9,110 bases of DNA from Pseudomonadota bacterium (GCA_021785795.1 JAJYEK010000145.1:1-9110); one strand, 5' to 3'; shown: positions 1-6,379, counted from the first letter of the stretch. Program-made: numbers and translations. Notes: generated from the sequence alone by a model not told the origin.

Positions 1-271
1 CGGACATTGGTCACGCGCAGTCGCAGACCGTAATGATGTAATCGAAAGAATGCCAGAGGTAGCGCTCGTGTGATTTGCTATGATGGCCCCTGATGTCGAT
101 GTCGGCCTCGCGCATCGCCTCGACGGCCAGCGGATTGAGTCCCTTCGGGTCGACCCCGGCGCTGTGGACCTCGAAGTCGGCGCTGCCACAGGAACGCAGC
201 AGCCCCTCGGCCATCTGCGAGCGGGCCGAGTTACCGGTACAAAGAAACAAGACGCGGATCGGGTAATGCAT
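1..271 (-). CDS. arsC: Arsenate reductase ArsC, thioredoxin-type (LMW-phosphatase fold), partial and probably frameshifted
   Basis: This gene would reduce arsenate to arsenite in the cytoplasm. The start ATG (269-271) follows a good AGAGGTG ribosome site. The N-terminus has the LMW-PTPase loop C11-TGNSA-R17, then the family pattern SAG (residues 38-40) and TVCD near residue 81, where C83 matches the first resolving cysteine. Directly after VCD the frame hits a TGA (complement of 11-13). Shifting frame at about base 19 restores the family continuation A-R-D-Q-C-P, which contains the second resolving cysteine, up to the window edge. The simplest reading is an indel of 1-2 bases, so the gene is either broken or carries a sequencing error. 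It is transcribed divergently from arsR. A second, intact arsC of the same family lies at 4354-4812. The family assignment is firm; whether it is functional is uncertain because the 3' part is outside the window. Confidence 0.85.
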
Positions 272-304
272 GTCACCTCTGCTGGTATAGGGTCGAAAAC
301 GAAG

Positions 305-352
305 CCGTTATATATGCGCTTGACAATATATACGGCTATCCATATATTACGG
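305..352. promoter_or_regulatory. Candidate ArsR operator: three ATATAT-ACGG repeats
   Basis: Three copies of the same element overlap the arsR promoter. They are CCGTTATATAT (305-315, inverted), ATATATACGG (326-335) and ATATATTACGG (342-352). The first two form an interrupted inverted repeat (GCCGTTATATAT / ATATATACGGC) around the -35 box, and the third covers the -10 box. AT-rich dyads over the promoter are the usual ArsR/SmtB operator arrangement. Binding by the adjacent ArsR, released by As(III), is inferred. The same sites could also control the divergent arsC. Confidence 0.55.
320..348 (+). promoter_or_regulatory. Sigma70-type promoter of arsR
   Basis: A perfect -35 TTGACA (320-325) is followed, after exactly 17 bp, by the -10 TATATT (343-348). 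The expected start of transcription, 6-7 bases further on, falls at about 354-355, which is the A of the arsR ATG. No ribosome-binding site precedes that ATG. The arsR message is therefore probably leaderless, or nearly so. Confidence 0.8.
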
Positions 353-354
353 TC

Positions 355-705
355 ATGATTACCGCCGATGAATTCTTCGCGGCCCTGGCCGATCCGATAC
401 GGTTGCGTTGCCTGTTGCTGCTGGTGTCCGAAGGCGAGCTGTGCGTGTGCGAGCTGACGCACGCGCTCGGCGAGCCGCAGCCCAAGATTTCGCGCCATCT
501 GGCGACGCTGCGCCAGAGCGGCATCGTCAACGACCGGCGCGAAGGACTGTGGATCCACTATCGCATCCACCCGGATTTGCCGACGTGGGCGTGCGAGATC
601 CTGGATACCGCCGCCAAGGCCAACGCCGCGGCGAAACCGTTCGCGCAGGATCGCAAGCGGCTTCGTGGCGCACCGACACGGCCGCCGATCCGGTGCTGTG
701 CCTGA
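355..705 (+). CDS. arsR: ArsR-family arsenic-responsive repressor
   Basis: A 116-aa winged-helix repressor of the ArsR/SmtB family, expected to be a homodimer that leaves its operator when As(III) or Sb(III) binds. The opening residues match the family N-terminus (EFFAALADPIRLRCL, residues 6-20). The motif ELCVCEL, with C30 and C32, is the metal-sensing site at helix alpha3, as in the E. coli type (C32/C34/C37). The recognition helix is about residues 43-53 (PKISRHLATLR). The wing follows with RREGLWIHYRI. The protein ends in R-C-C-A (C114, C115). A C-terminal Cys pair is also used by Acidithiobacillus-type ArsR proteins, so this protein carries elements of both types. The ATG at 355 is the only start that keeps the family N-terminus. 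It coincides with the predicted transcription start, so autoregulated leaderless expression is likely. Confidence 0.93.
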   Translation: MITADEFFAALADPIRLRCLLLLVSEGELCVCELTHALGEPQPKISRHLATLRQSGIVNDRREGLWIHYRIHPDLPTWACEILDTAAKANAAAKPFAQDRKRLRGAPTRPPIRCCA

Positions 706-814
706 CGACCGACGCCATCCGGCTCGACGACGAGCTCACCGGGGCATTCCGTGTTTGAGCACATGCCAGCCGGGTCGTCCATACCCAAAACCGGAAGACG
801 GCACATGAAACAGC

Positions 815-955
815 CACAAACAGACACCGCCAACGCCGCCGGCATCCTGGCTTTGAGGATAATGTCCACCCCCGGGCGTGGTGATCGACGGAACCGTTGC
901 GCACCCCGGCGGCGTGCCGGACAAGAAGAAGATCGAAGGCGGGCTGTACCCATAG
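815..955 (+). pseudogene. Decayed C-terminal remnant of a thioredoxin-like (redox-active disulfide) protein
   Basis: The stretch between arsR and arsD (706-981) has no intact gene, but two reading frames join into a recognisable C-terminal half. One frame gives ILALRIMSTPG (to about 875). The next frame gives VVIDGTVAHPGGVPDKKKIEG and ends at a TAG (953-955). Together they match the cis-Pro segment and last beta-hairpin/helix of the small MTH895-type thioredoxin-like proteins (pattern GxMSTPxxVIDGxVxxxGxVPxxxxI). The frames meet in a CCCCCGGG run (869-876), so a 1-base insertion explains the break. The N-terminal CxxC half is not visible upstream. Such thioredoxins often accompany arsenic permease genes, so a deletion here is plausible but unproven. 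The remainder of 706-814 holds nothing I recognise. Confidence 0.55.
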
Positions 956-981
956 ATTCAACAGGCACAGGAGACACAATC

Positions 982-1632
982 ATGAACGTAACTCTCGAAG
1001 TATTCGATCCCGCCATGTGCTGCTCGACCGGCGTGTGCGGCCCGAGCGTGGACCCCAAGCTCGCACGCTTCGCGGCCGATCTCGACTGGCTCAAGGGCCA
1101 GGGCGTGGAGATCCGCCGCTATAACCTCGGCCAGGAGCCGGGTGCGTTCGCGGAACGCGAGGCCGTGCGCCGGGCGCTCGACGGCGGCGAGGCGGCATTG
1201 CCGCTGATTTTCGTCAACGGCAAGGAAGTCAGCCATGCGGTTTATCCCGCGCGCGAGACACTCGCGCACTGGACCGGCGTGGGTAATGCCAAGAACACCC
1301 AAGTGCTATACACGCCAGCCGTTGAACAACTGGTCGCGCTTGGCGCGGCCATCGCCGCGAACTGCGAGTCGTGCTTCAAGCATCATTACGACCAGGCGCG
1401 CAAGCTCGGCGTGTCCAATGACGACATGCTCGCGGCGGTACGCACGGCGCAGAAGGTGAAGGAGTCACCCGCGAACAACATGCTGGCGCTCGCCGAGCGC
1501 TTCCTCGGCGCGCCCGTGAACGCCGACGCCACGCCCAGGGTGAGCGCTGCCGACAACCCGAAAGGTGGCGGTTGCTGTGGCCCCAATGCCGACAGCGCCC
1601 TGGTCAAAAGCGGCGCATCGAAGTGCTGCTGA
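982..1632 (+). CDS. arsD: ArsD metallochaperone fused to an AhpD/CMD-like domain
   Basis: A 216-aa protein, against about 120 aa for ordinary ArsD. Residues 1-100 are a clear ArsD core with the As(III)-binding C13, C14 and C19 (AMCCSTGVCG), equivalent to C12/C13/C18 of the plasmid R773 protein. ArsD receives As(III) from thiols and passes it to ArsA. Residues 105-176 instead resemble the carboxymuconolactone decarboxylase/AhpD fold: YTPAVEQLVALGAAIAANCESC with C128-x-x-C131 and H134/H135. The proton-relay Glu expected 12 residues before the first Cys is Q116 here, next to E115. After a linker the protein ends in C198-C199 and C215-C216, like the C-terminal Cys pairs of ArsD displaced by the inserted domain. 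The start at 982 has AGGAG 8 bases upstream. The open frame extends back to 751, but only as non-homologous sequence. The stop overlaps the arsA ribosome site, indicating an operon. Confidence 0.9.
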   Translation: MNVTLEVFDPAMCCSTGVCGPSVDPKLARFAADLDWLKGQGVEIRRYNLGQEPGAFAEREAVRRALDGGEAALPLIFVNGKEVSHAVYPARETLAHWTGVGNAKNTQVLYTPAVEQLVALGAAIAANCESCFKHHYDQARKLGVSNDDMLAAVRTAQKVKESPANNMLALAERFLGAPVNADATPRVSAADNPKGGGCCGPNADSALVKSGASKCC

Positions 1633-1642
1633 GGAGAACGCG

Positions 1643-3400
1643 ATGAAATTTCTCGACCAGCCGACACGCTACTTTTTTTTCACCGGAAAGGGCGGCGTGG
1701 GCAAGACGACGACCGCCTGCGCCGCGGCACTCGCGCTCGCCGAACGCGGCCGGCGGGTGCTGCTCGTCAGCACCGACCCTGCCTCCAACCTCGATGAAGT
1801 GCTCGGCGTGCGACTCGGCGCGCAACCGACCCTGGTGCCAGACGCGCCCGGGCTCGAGGCGCTCAACATCGATCCGGAGGCGGCCGCGCGGGCTTACCGC
1901 GAGCGTGTGGTCGGACCCTATCGCGGCGTGCTGCCGACCTCGGCGGTGCGCAGCATCGAGGAACAGCTCTCGGGCGCCTGCACCGTCGAGATCGCGGCGT
2001 TCGACGAGTTCTCGCGCCTGCTCGGCGACGCCGCCGCGACGGCGGTCTACGACCATGTATTGTTCGACACCGCGCCTACGGGCCACACGCTGCGGTTGCT
2101 GCAGCTGCCGGCGGCGTGGCACACGTTCATCGAGACCAACATGGGCGGCACCTCCTGTCTCGGTCCGCTCGCCGGGCTCAAGTCGCAGCAGGCGCTTTAC
2201 GCGGCGACGCTCGCGAACCTGCAGGACGGCGACCGCACGCGCGTGGTGCTGGTCGCACGGCCGGAAGTCTCGAGCCTCATCGAGGCCGAACGCGCCCGGG
2301 CGGAGCTCACCGCGCTGGGAATCGCCGAGCAGCACCTGGTGCTGAACGGCCTGTTCCACGCCACGTTGGGCGATGACGCCGTGGCTGCCGCACTCGAGGC
2401 GCGTGGCGCGCAGGCCCTCGCCGCCATGCCCGAAGCCGTCGCGCGGCTGCCGCGCACGGAGATTCCGCTGCTGCCCGTGTCCGCGACCGGGCTTGCGGGC
2501 CTGCGCGCGGTCCTCGATCCCGCCTCCGCCGGGACCATACCGACCCCGTCCGCCCCCATACCGGCACTGCCGTCCTTCGCATGCCTCATCGACGAAATCG
2601 CAGCCGCAGGCGGCGGCGTGGTGATGACCATGGGCAAGGGCGGCGTCGGCAAGACCACCTTGGCTGCCGCGATCGCAGTAGCGCTGGTTGCGCGCGGTCA
2701 GCGCGTGCACCTCAGCACCACCGATCCGGCGGCGCACGTTCAGGCCACGCTCGCCGAGGCGCCCCCGGGTCTGACCGTAAATCGCATCGATCCGCGCGCC
2801 GAGACCGCCGCTTATGCGCGCGAAGTGCTCGATGCCGCGCGCGCCAACGGTCTTGATGGGCAAGGACTGGCGCTGCTCGAGGAGGACTTGCGCTCGCCCT
2901 GCACCGAGGAGATCGCGGTGTTTCGGGCGTTCGCGCAAGAGGTGGAACGCGGGCGGAATGGCTTCGTGGTGCTTGACACCGCACCCACCGGTCACACGCT
3001 GCTGCTGCTCGATGCCACCGAGGCTTATCATCGCGAGGTCGACCGCGGGGCCGGCGGCGAAGTGCCGGAAGCGGTGCGCGCCCTGCTGCCGCGGCTGCGC
3101 GATCCGGCGTTCACACGCGTGCTCATCGTAACACTTCCCGAGGCGACGCCGGTGCACGAGGCTGAAGTGCTGCAGGCCGATCTCGAGCGTGCCGGCATCG
3201 CGCCGTTCGCCTGGATCGTCAACCAGAGCTTCGCCCCGACCGGCTCGCGTGATCCGGTCATCGCCAGCCGCCGCGCGCTCGAGCAGCCGTGGATTGAGGA
3301 GGTTTCGACGCGTCTTGCGCGCCGTGCCGCCCTCGTACCCTGGCAGGCCGCGCCGCCGGTAGGCGTGGAGCGTTTGCGGGCTTTGCTGCGCGCCGCATGA
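1643..3400 (+). CDS. arsA: ArsA arsenite-stimulated ATPase (two-domain)
   Basis: A full-length 585-aa, two-domain ATPase that accepts As(III) or Sb(III) from ArsD and drives extrusion through an ArsB/Acr3-type permease at the inner membrane. Domain A1 has its P-loop at residues 15-22 (GKGGVGKT), and domain A2 has GKGGVGKTT at 331-339. Each half carries the DTAPTGHT signature, beginning at D142 and D445. The metalloid-binding cysteines are C113, C172 and C420, matching C113, C172 and C422 of E. coli ArsA. Halves are joined by a linker around residues 295-325. The ATG at 1643 follows GAGGAG (1631-1636), which overlaps the arsD stop and suggests coupling. A run of eight T (1673-1680) encodes F11-F13 and could be a slippage-prone site. 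No partner permease is present in the window. Confidence 0.96.
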   Translation: MKFLDQPTRYFFFTGKGGVGKTTTACAAALALAERGRRVLLVSTDPASNLDEVLGVRLGAQPTLVPDAPGLEALNIDPEAAARAYRERVVGPYRGVLPTSAVRSIEEQLSGACTVEIAAFDEFSRLLGDAAATAVYDHVLFDTAPTGHTLRLLQLPAAWHTFIETNMGGTSCLGPLAGLKSQQALYAATLANLQDGDRTRVVLVARPEVSSLIEAERARAELTALGIAEQHLVLNGLFHATLGDDAVAAALEARGAQALAAMPEAVARLPRTEIPLLPVSATGLAGLRAVLDPASAGTIPTPSAPIPALPSFACLIDEIAAAGGGVVMTMGKGGVGKTTLAAAIAVALVARGQRVHLSTTDPAAHVQATLAEAPPGLTVNRIDPRAETAAYAREVLDAARANGLDGQGLALLEEDLRSPCTEEIAVFRAFAQEVERGRNGFVVLDTAPTGHTLLLLDATEAYHREVDRGAGGEVPEAVRALLPRLRDPAFTRVLIVTLPEATPVHEAEVLQADLERAGIAPFAWIVNQSFAPTGSRDPVIASRRALEQPWIEEVSTRLARRAALVPWQAAPPVGVERLRALLRAA

Positions 3401-3428
3401 ACGATCTGACCGATCAGGAGAACGCGCG

Positions 3429-3641
3429 ATGAAACATGCCTTTCATATTGGCGGAGTATGCTGCGGCAACAGCATCGTCAAGGCGCTGAAAGCCATCCGG
3501 TCCGTCGCTGACGTCACCCAGGCGCGTATCGACCTCGCCAAGGGGCTCGCGCATGTCGAGGGCGAAGCCGACCCGGCGGCGGTGGTAGCCGCTCTGACGC
3601 AGGCCGGATTCAGCGCCGCGCCTGCCGCGAAGGGCGCTTAG
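3429..3641 (+). CDS. Small HMA-like (heavy-metal-associated fold) protein with vicinal Cys
   Basis: A 70-aa protein started by ATG 3429 with AGGAG (3416-3420) 8 bases upstream, 28 bp after arsA. Its layout fits a beta-alpha-beta-beta-alpha-beta HMA/CopZ domain: beta1 HAFHIGG, helix NSIVKALKAIRSV, strands around DVTQARIDLAKGLAHVEG, helix DPAAVVAALTQAG, and a last strand at FSA. The usual metal loop GMxCxxC is replaced by GGVCCGNS, leaving adjacent C11-C12 and no CxxC. It sits between arsA and an OsmC-like gene, so a role in carrying As(III) or a thiol-bound metalloid is a reasonable inference, not shown. The HMA relation is from pattern and length only. An unrelated small protein is possible. 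Confidence 0.7.
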   Translation: MKHAFHIGGVCCGNSIVKALKAIRSVADVTQARIDLAKGLAHVEGEADPAAVVAALTQAGFSAAPAAKGA

Positions 3642-3644
3642 GCC

Positions 3645-4061
3645 ATGCTCGAATACGGCGTGAGCGCGGAACGCCTGGACGCGCACGGCAGCCTCGCCTA
3701 CTGCAAGGAGGCGCAAATCACCCTGGATACGGACGTCGAGGGGCGCGTGGACGCGTTTAATCCGGCGGAGCTGCTGCTGGCAGCGCTCGCCGGCTGCATG
3801 ATCAAGGGCATCGAGCGCGTGACGCCGATGCTGCATTTTCAGTTGCGCGGCGTGGAGGTGGTGTTGCGCGGCCTGCGCCAGGACACCCCGCCCAAAATGG
3901 CGCGCATCGAGTACACCCTCACCGTGGACACCGATGAAAGCGACCGGCGCCTGGAGCTGCTGCATCAGAACGTGATGAAGTATGGCACCGTGTACAACAC
4001 CCTCGCCGCCGGCACCGAGCTTGCCGGCGCGATCCGCCGCGCCGGCGGGAGCGATAGATGA
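3645..4061 (+). CDS. OsmC/Ohr-like family protein
   Basis: A 138-aa protein of the OsmC superfamily. This is visible from the central segment FNPAELLLAALAGCMIKGIERV (P40 to about V59, with C51 at the start of the central helix, the peroxidatic position) and from the C-terminal KYGTVYNTLAAG, where typical OsmC/Ohr proteins have the second, resolving Cys. That Cys is absent here. C20 is the only other cysteine, so classical two-Cys peroxide reduction is doubtful. The protein may instead bind thiols or metalloid, or rely on an outside partner. The ATG lies 3 bp after the TAG of the HMA-like gene, with a weak AAGGG upstream, so it is almost certainly co-transcribed. The family call is confident; a specific role in arsenic handling is inferred from position. 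Confidence 0.85.
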   Translation: MLEYGVSAERLDAHGSLAYCKEAQITLDTDVEGRVDAFNPAELLLAALAGCMIKGIERVTPMLHFQLRGVEVVLRGLRQDTPPKMARIEYTLTVDTDESDRRLELLHQNVMKYGTVYNTLAAGTELAGAIRRAGGSDR

Positions 4062-4330
4062 CGATCTTGTCAGGAATATCGATGGCACGGGCGACCGACG
4101 TGGCGGCCGGCTCCGAGGAACCGGACACGGCGCTCAAGCTCGACGTCCGCGCATAGGGCTACGACTGCGAAGTTCAGCTGCTCGCCGCGCGGTTGTACCA
4201 GGGCCAGATGACCAATTTTCGCGCGTCCGGCGGCGGCTTTGCACTGGTATTCTGCCCGCAGCCGAACTCGGCCCGTCGGGAAACCGGTTCACCTGCATCG
4301 CGGACCGGATCTGCACTTGAGATAGATATG
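4058..4330 (+). pseudogene. Unrecognised reading frame interrupted by an amber codon
   Basis: An ATG at 4058 overlaps the OsmC stop as ATGA, the arrangement of a coupled gene. It opens 32 codons (MTILSGISMARATDV...KLDVRA) and then meets a TAG at 4154-4156. The same frame carries on with protein-like sequence (GYDCEVQLLAARLYQGQ, then MTNFRASGGGFALVF) and stays open into the following arsC. I do not recognise a family. A single-codon nonsense change in a small operon gene explains the pattern. Alternatively the first 32 codons are a chance overlap and only the later segment is a gene fragment. Nothing else is apparent in the 292-bp gap between the OsmC gene and arsC. Confidence 0.35.
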
Positions 4331-4353
4331 ATTCATTCCAACGGAAAAACAAC

Positions 4354-4812
4354 ATGTACAAACGCAAGACAAGAATCCTGTTCCTCTGCACCGGCAATTC
4401 CTGCCGTTCGCAAATGGCCGAAGGCTGGGCCAATCATCTGGGGAGCAACTGGCTCGAGGCGCAATCCGCCGGAATCGACGCGCACGGCAAGAACCCGCGC
4501 GCCATCGCGGTCATGCGCGAGGCCGGAGTCGACATCTCGCACCAGGAATCCACGCGCGTGACACCGCAAATGCTGGCGTGGGCCGACCTCGTGGTGACGG
4601 TCTGCGGTCACGCCGATGAGCACTGCCCGGTGCTGCCGCCCGGCGTGCAGAAAAAACACTGGCCACTGGAAGACCCCGCGAAAGCCACCGGCACGGAAGA
4701 GGAAATCATGGCCAAGTTCCGCGCCACGCGCGATGAAGTCAGAAGCCGGGTCGAGGGACTGATCGGCGGGCTCCAGATGATGGCACGAAGTGACAGCAAA
4801 GAGCCGGCATGA
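4354..4812 (+). CDS. arsC: Arsenate reductase ArsC, thioredoxin-type (intact)
   Basis: A 152-aa LMW-phosphatase-fold arsenate reductase. The anion loop is C12-TGNSC-R18. The resolving cysteines are C84 (VTVCGHAD) and C91 (HCPVLPP). The general acid is D107 in LEDPAKA. The set C12/C84/C91/D107 is the pI258 ArsC set C10/C82/C89/D105 shifted by two. Arsenate is therefore expected to be reduced by the C12-C84-C91 thiol cascade and recycled by thioredoxin. The start is the first ATG that keeps the [12 protein letters not shown] beta strand; the ribosome site is weak (ACGGA, about 9 bases away). It is the last gene of the rightward ars set, 292 bp beyond the OsmC gene, so it may also have its own promoter. 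It is distinct in sequence from the divergent copy at the left edge and is not a recent duplicate. Confidence 0.95.
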   Translation: MYKRKTRILFLCTGNSCRSQMAEGWANHLGSNWLEAQSAGIDAHGKNPRAIAVMREAGVDISHQESTRVTPQMLAWADLVVTVCGHADEHCPVLPPGVQKKHWPLEDPAKATGTEEEIMAKFRATRDEVRSRVEGLIGGLQMMARSDSKEPA

Positions 4813-4828
4813 GCGCTTAGCCCTCGCA

Positions 4829-4983
4829 TTGCCTCACTAAAAATGTTACTGGCCGGGGTGGTTGCCTCACGTGAAATGTGACCGGCGGCTTGAACGGTAC
4901 CATATCCCCCTCCATCACTTGGGGAGGGGAACATGGGTACCAAGATGACGCACACGGCACGGACGGAGCTAGCAGGGCGTTGA
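4829..4983 (+). mobile_element. Truncated end of an insertion sequence (IS21-like terminal repeats, transposase N-terminus)
   Basis: Two tandem copies of a degenerate 26-bp repeat, each starting TTGCCTCAC and continuing AAATGT-AC-GGC (4829-4854 and 4862-4887), resemble the multiple transposase-binding repeats at the ends of IS21-like elements. They are followed by ATG at 4933 and the peptide MGTKMTHTARTELAG-R, which looks like the opening of an integrase-core transposase but stops at 4981-4983. The rest of the element is missing. From the repeats and position I infer that a later insertion or deletion removed it. The exact family is not certain. Confidence 0.4.
4896..4941 (+). promoter_or_regulatory. 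Hairpin enclosing the ribosome site and start codon of the truncated transposase
   Basis: The outer arms GGTACC (4896-4901) and GGTACC (4936-4941) and the inner arms CCCCTCC (4907-4913) and GGAGGGG (4923-4929) can form a stable stem-loop. The inner 3' arm is the likely ribosome-binding site, and the start codon (4933-4935) lies within the structure. Sequestering the site limits translation from read-through transcripts, a known control in several IS families. Its operation here is inference. Confidence 0.4.
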
Positions 4984-5074
4984 TAAATGCCGCATAACGC
5001 CAATTCCCACGCGTGTCCACGGGCATCGGGCCCTCGAAGCGGGTCCGGTATCGGCTTGTTGGTATCGGTTTATG

Positions 5075-6247
5075 GTTGAATCGGCCTCATTGTGCCCAGT
5101 TCAGACAGACTCATCCTGTCGGGACGGGTTGCAGTCGCGCGATTCGCAGGAGATTGTAGGCGGCGCCGACCAGGTAAGCGGCGAACTGGGTCTTGGCCTG
5201 CCCGACGAAACGGGTCTTGCGCAACCCGCCCACGGTCTTCATCCAGCCGAAGATCTCCTCGATGCGCTTGCGTTTCCTCTGGCTCACGGCGTAGCCCGCA
5301 TGCCGCGTGGTGCGGGCGTCAAGGCCCGGTGTCAGGCGGCCTTCGATCCGTGCGACGTGCGGTACGATGCGCCGTTGCCGCAGCAGCTCGACGAAGGCCT
5401 TGGTGTGATAGCCCTTGTCGGCACCGAGCGTATTCATCTGTTGCCGCGCCCGACGCCGGCGGTCCACTAGGCAGGCGGCCGCGCGAGGCTCCGCCAGGGT
5501 GGCGTCGGTAATGGCGAGATCGACGAGCAGGCCGTGGCGGTTTTCCATCAGGGCGTGCGCCCCATAAGAGAGCTTCGCCGGCTGGCCGTTGCCCTTGCGC
5601 ATGAGCTTGGCCTCGGGGTCAGTGCTGGATTCGTGGGTGGCGTTGCCTCGCCGCTCGCCCCGGAAGTCGACCATGCCGGTGCCGTCGCCACCCGCGCTCG
5701 GCGGCTTGCCATCTTTTCGTTTGAAACTCTTGAACGACGCCCAGGCCTCGATCAGGGTGCCATCGACCGTGAAGTGCTCATCCGAGAGCAGCCGCTCGGC
5801 CCGGGCCTGCGCGATGATGCCGGCAAAGAACGTCCTGGCGATATCGTGTTCGATCAGCCGCGCGCGGTTGAGCGAGAACGTCGAGTGGTCGAAGGCTTTG
5901 GACTCAAGGTCCATGTCGAGAAACCAGCGAAACAGCATGTTGTAATCGAGCATCTCGCAGAACAGGCGTTCAGACCGGACCGAGTAGAGCGCAATCAGGA
6001 GGCTCGCCTTCAACAGCCGCTCCGGCGCGATCGACGGGCGTCCACCCTCGGCGTACATGGCATCGAACGACGAATTCATCCCAGCCAGCACGCTGTCGGC
6101 CTGCGCCTTGATGGCCCGCAGCGGATGCTCGGCTGGGATGCGTTCCTCGATCGAGAAATAACTGAACAGGCCGCTCTGGGGATCAACGTGACCGCGCATT
6201 CTTGTTCTCCTGTTGGTAACGTTGCCTTTATGACATGCCGAATGAAC
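5075..6247 (-). mobile_element. IS5-family insertion sequence (boundaries approximate)
   Basis: The element contains one transposase gene that looks intact. Weak inverted termini can be proposed: GTTGAATCGGC (5075-5085) against the complement of GCCGAATGAAC (6237-6247), matching at 9 of 11 positions. That gives an element of about 1.17 kb, normal for IS5. No convincing target-site duplication was found, so the limits could be off by tens of bases. The segment 4984-5074 between this element and the IS remnant on its left contains two GGTATCGG repeats (5047-5054, 5061-5068) and no gene. Confidence 0.5.
5111..6199 (-). CDS. IS5-family DDE transposase
   Basis: A 362-aa transposase that cuts and joins the ends of its own element. 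The N-terminus ([20 protein letters not shown] followed by [13 protein letters not shown]) and the DUF772-like region at residues 50-130 are typical. The catalytic triad is readable as D146 ([11 protein letters not shown]), D261 (LGADKGYHT) and E314 ([10 protein letters not shown]). The C-terminal [10 protein letters not shown] block is also characteristic. Full length with no internal stop suggests it is intact. The start ATG is preceded by AGGAG 7 bases away. It reads in the same direction as the intron remnant beside it. Confidence 0.93.
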   Translation of the reverse strand: MRGHVDPQSGLFSYFSIEERIPAEHPLRAIKAQADSVLAGMNSSFDAMYAEGGRPSIAPERLLKASLLIALYSVRSERLFCEMLDYNMLFRWFLDMDLESKAFDHSTFSLNRARLIEHDIARTFFAGIIAQARAERLLSDEHFTVDGTLIEAWASFKSFKRKDGKPPSAGGDGTGMVDFRGERRGNATHESSTDPEAKLMRKGNGQPAKLSYGAHALMENRHGLLVDLAITDATLAEPRAAACLVDRRRRARQQMNTLGADKGYHTKAFVELLRQRRIVPHVARIEGRLTPGLDARTTRHAGYAVSQRKRKRIEEIFGWMKTVGGLRKTRFVGQAKTQFAAYLVGAAYNLLRIARLQPVPTG

Positions 6248-6379
6248 AATTGTTCAGGGACTTTAGTAGAGTCGAGATGTGGCGCGGTGACCGTAGGGTC
6301 GGTTTGTCTGTTGCCGCCCCTTTCGTCTGGCGGTGCCCAAGTAACCTTGCCATAGTTCCGTTTCCACATCCCGCTCATC

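Noticed and set aside
408..758. 116-codon frame overlapping arsR
   Set aside because: Out-of-frame shadow of arsR with Arg-rich chance composition.
751..981. 77-codon N-terminal extension of arsD
   Set aside because: The frame is open but not ArsD-like. It runs through the thioredoxin remnant in the wrong frame, and a strong AGGAG site precedes the ATG at 982.
1604..3157. 517-codon open frame on the minus strand opposite arsA
   Set aside because: Arg/Gly/Ala/His-rich composition typical of the antisense frame of a GC-rich gene; arsA on the other strand has all family motifs.
4976..5001. Hairpin GGCGTT/AACGCC as a terminator of the ars operon
   Set aside because: The stem is short, there is no following T run, and it lies inside the IS junction about 165 bp past arsC.
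5534..6355. 273-codon plus-strand frame over the IS5 element
   Set aside because: Antisense to a transposase with an intact DDE triad; no motif of its own.
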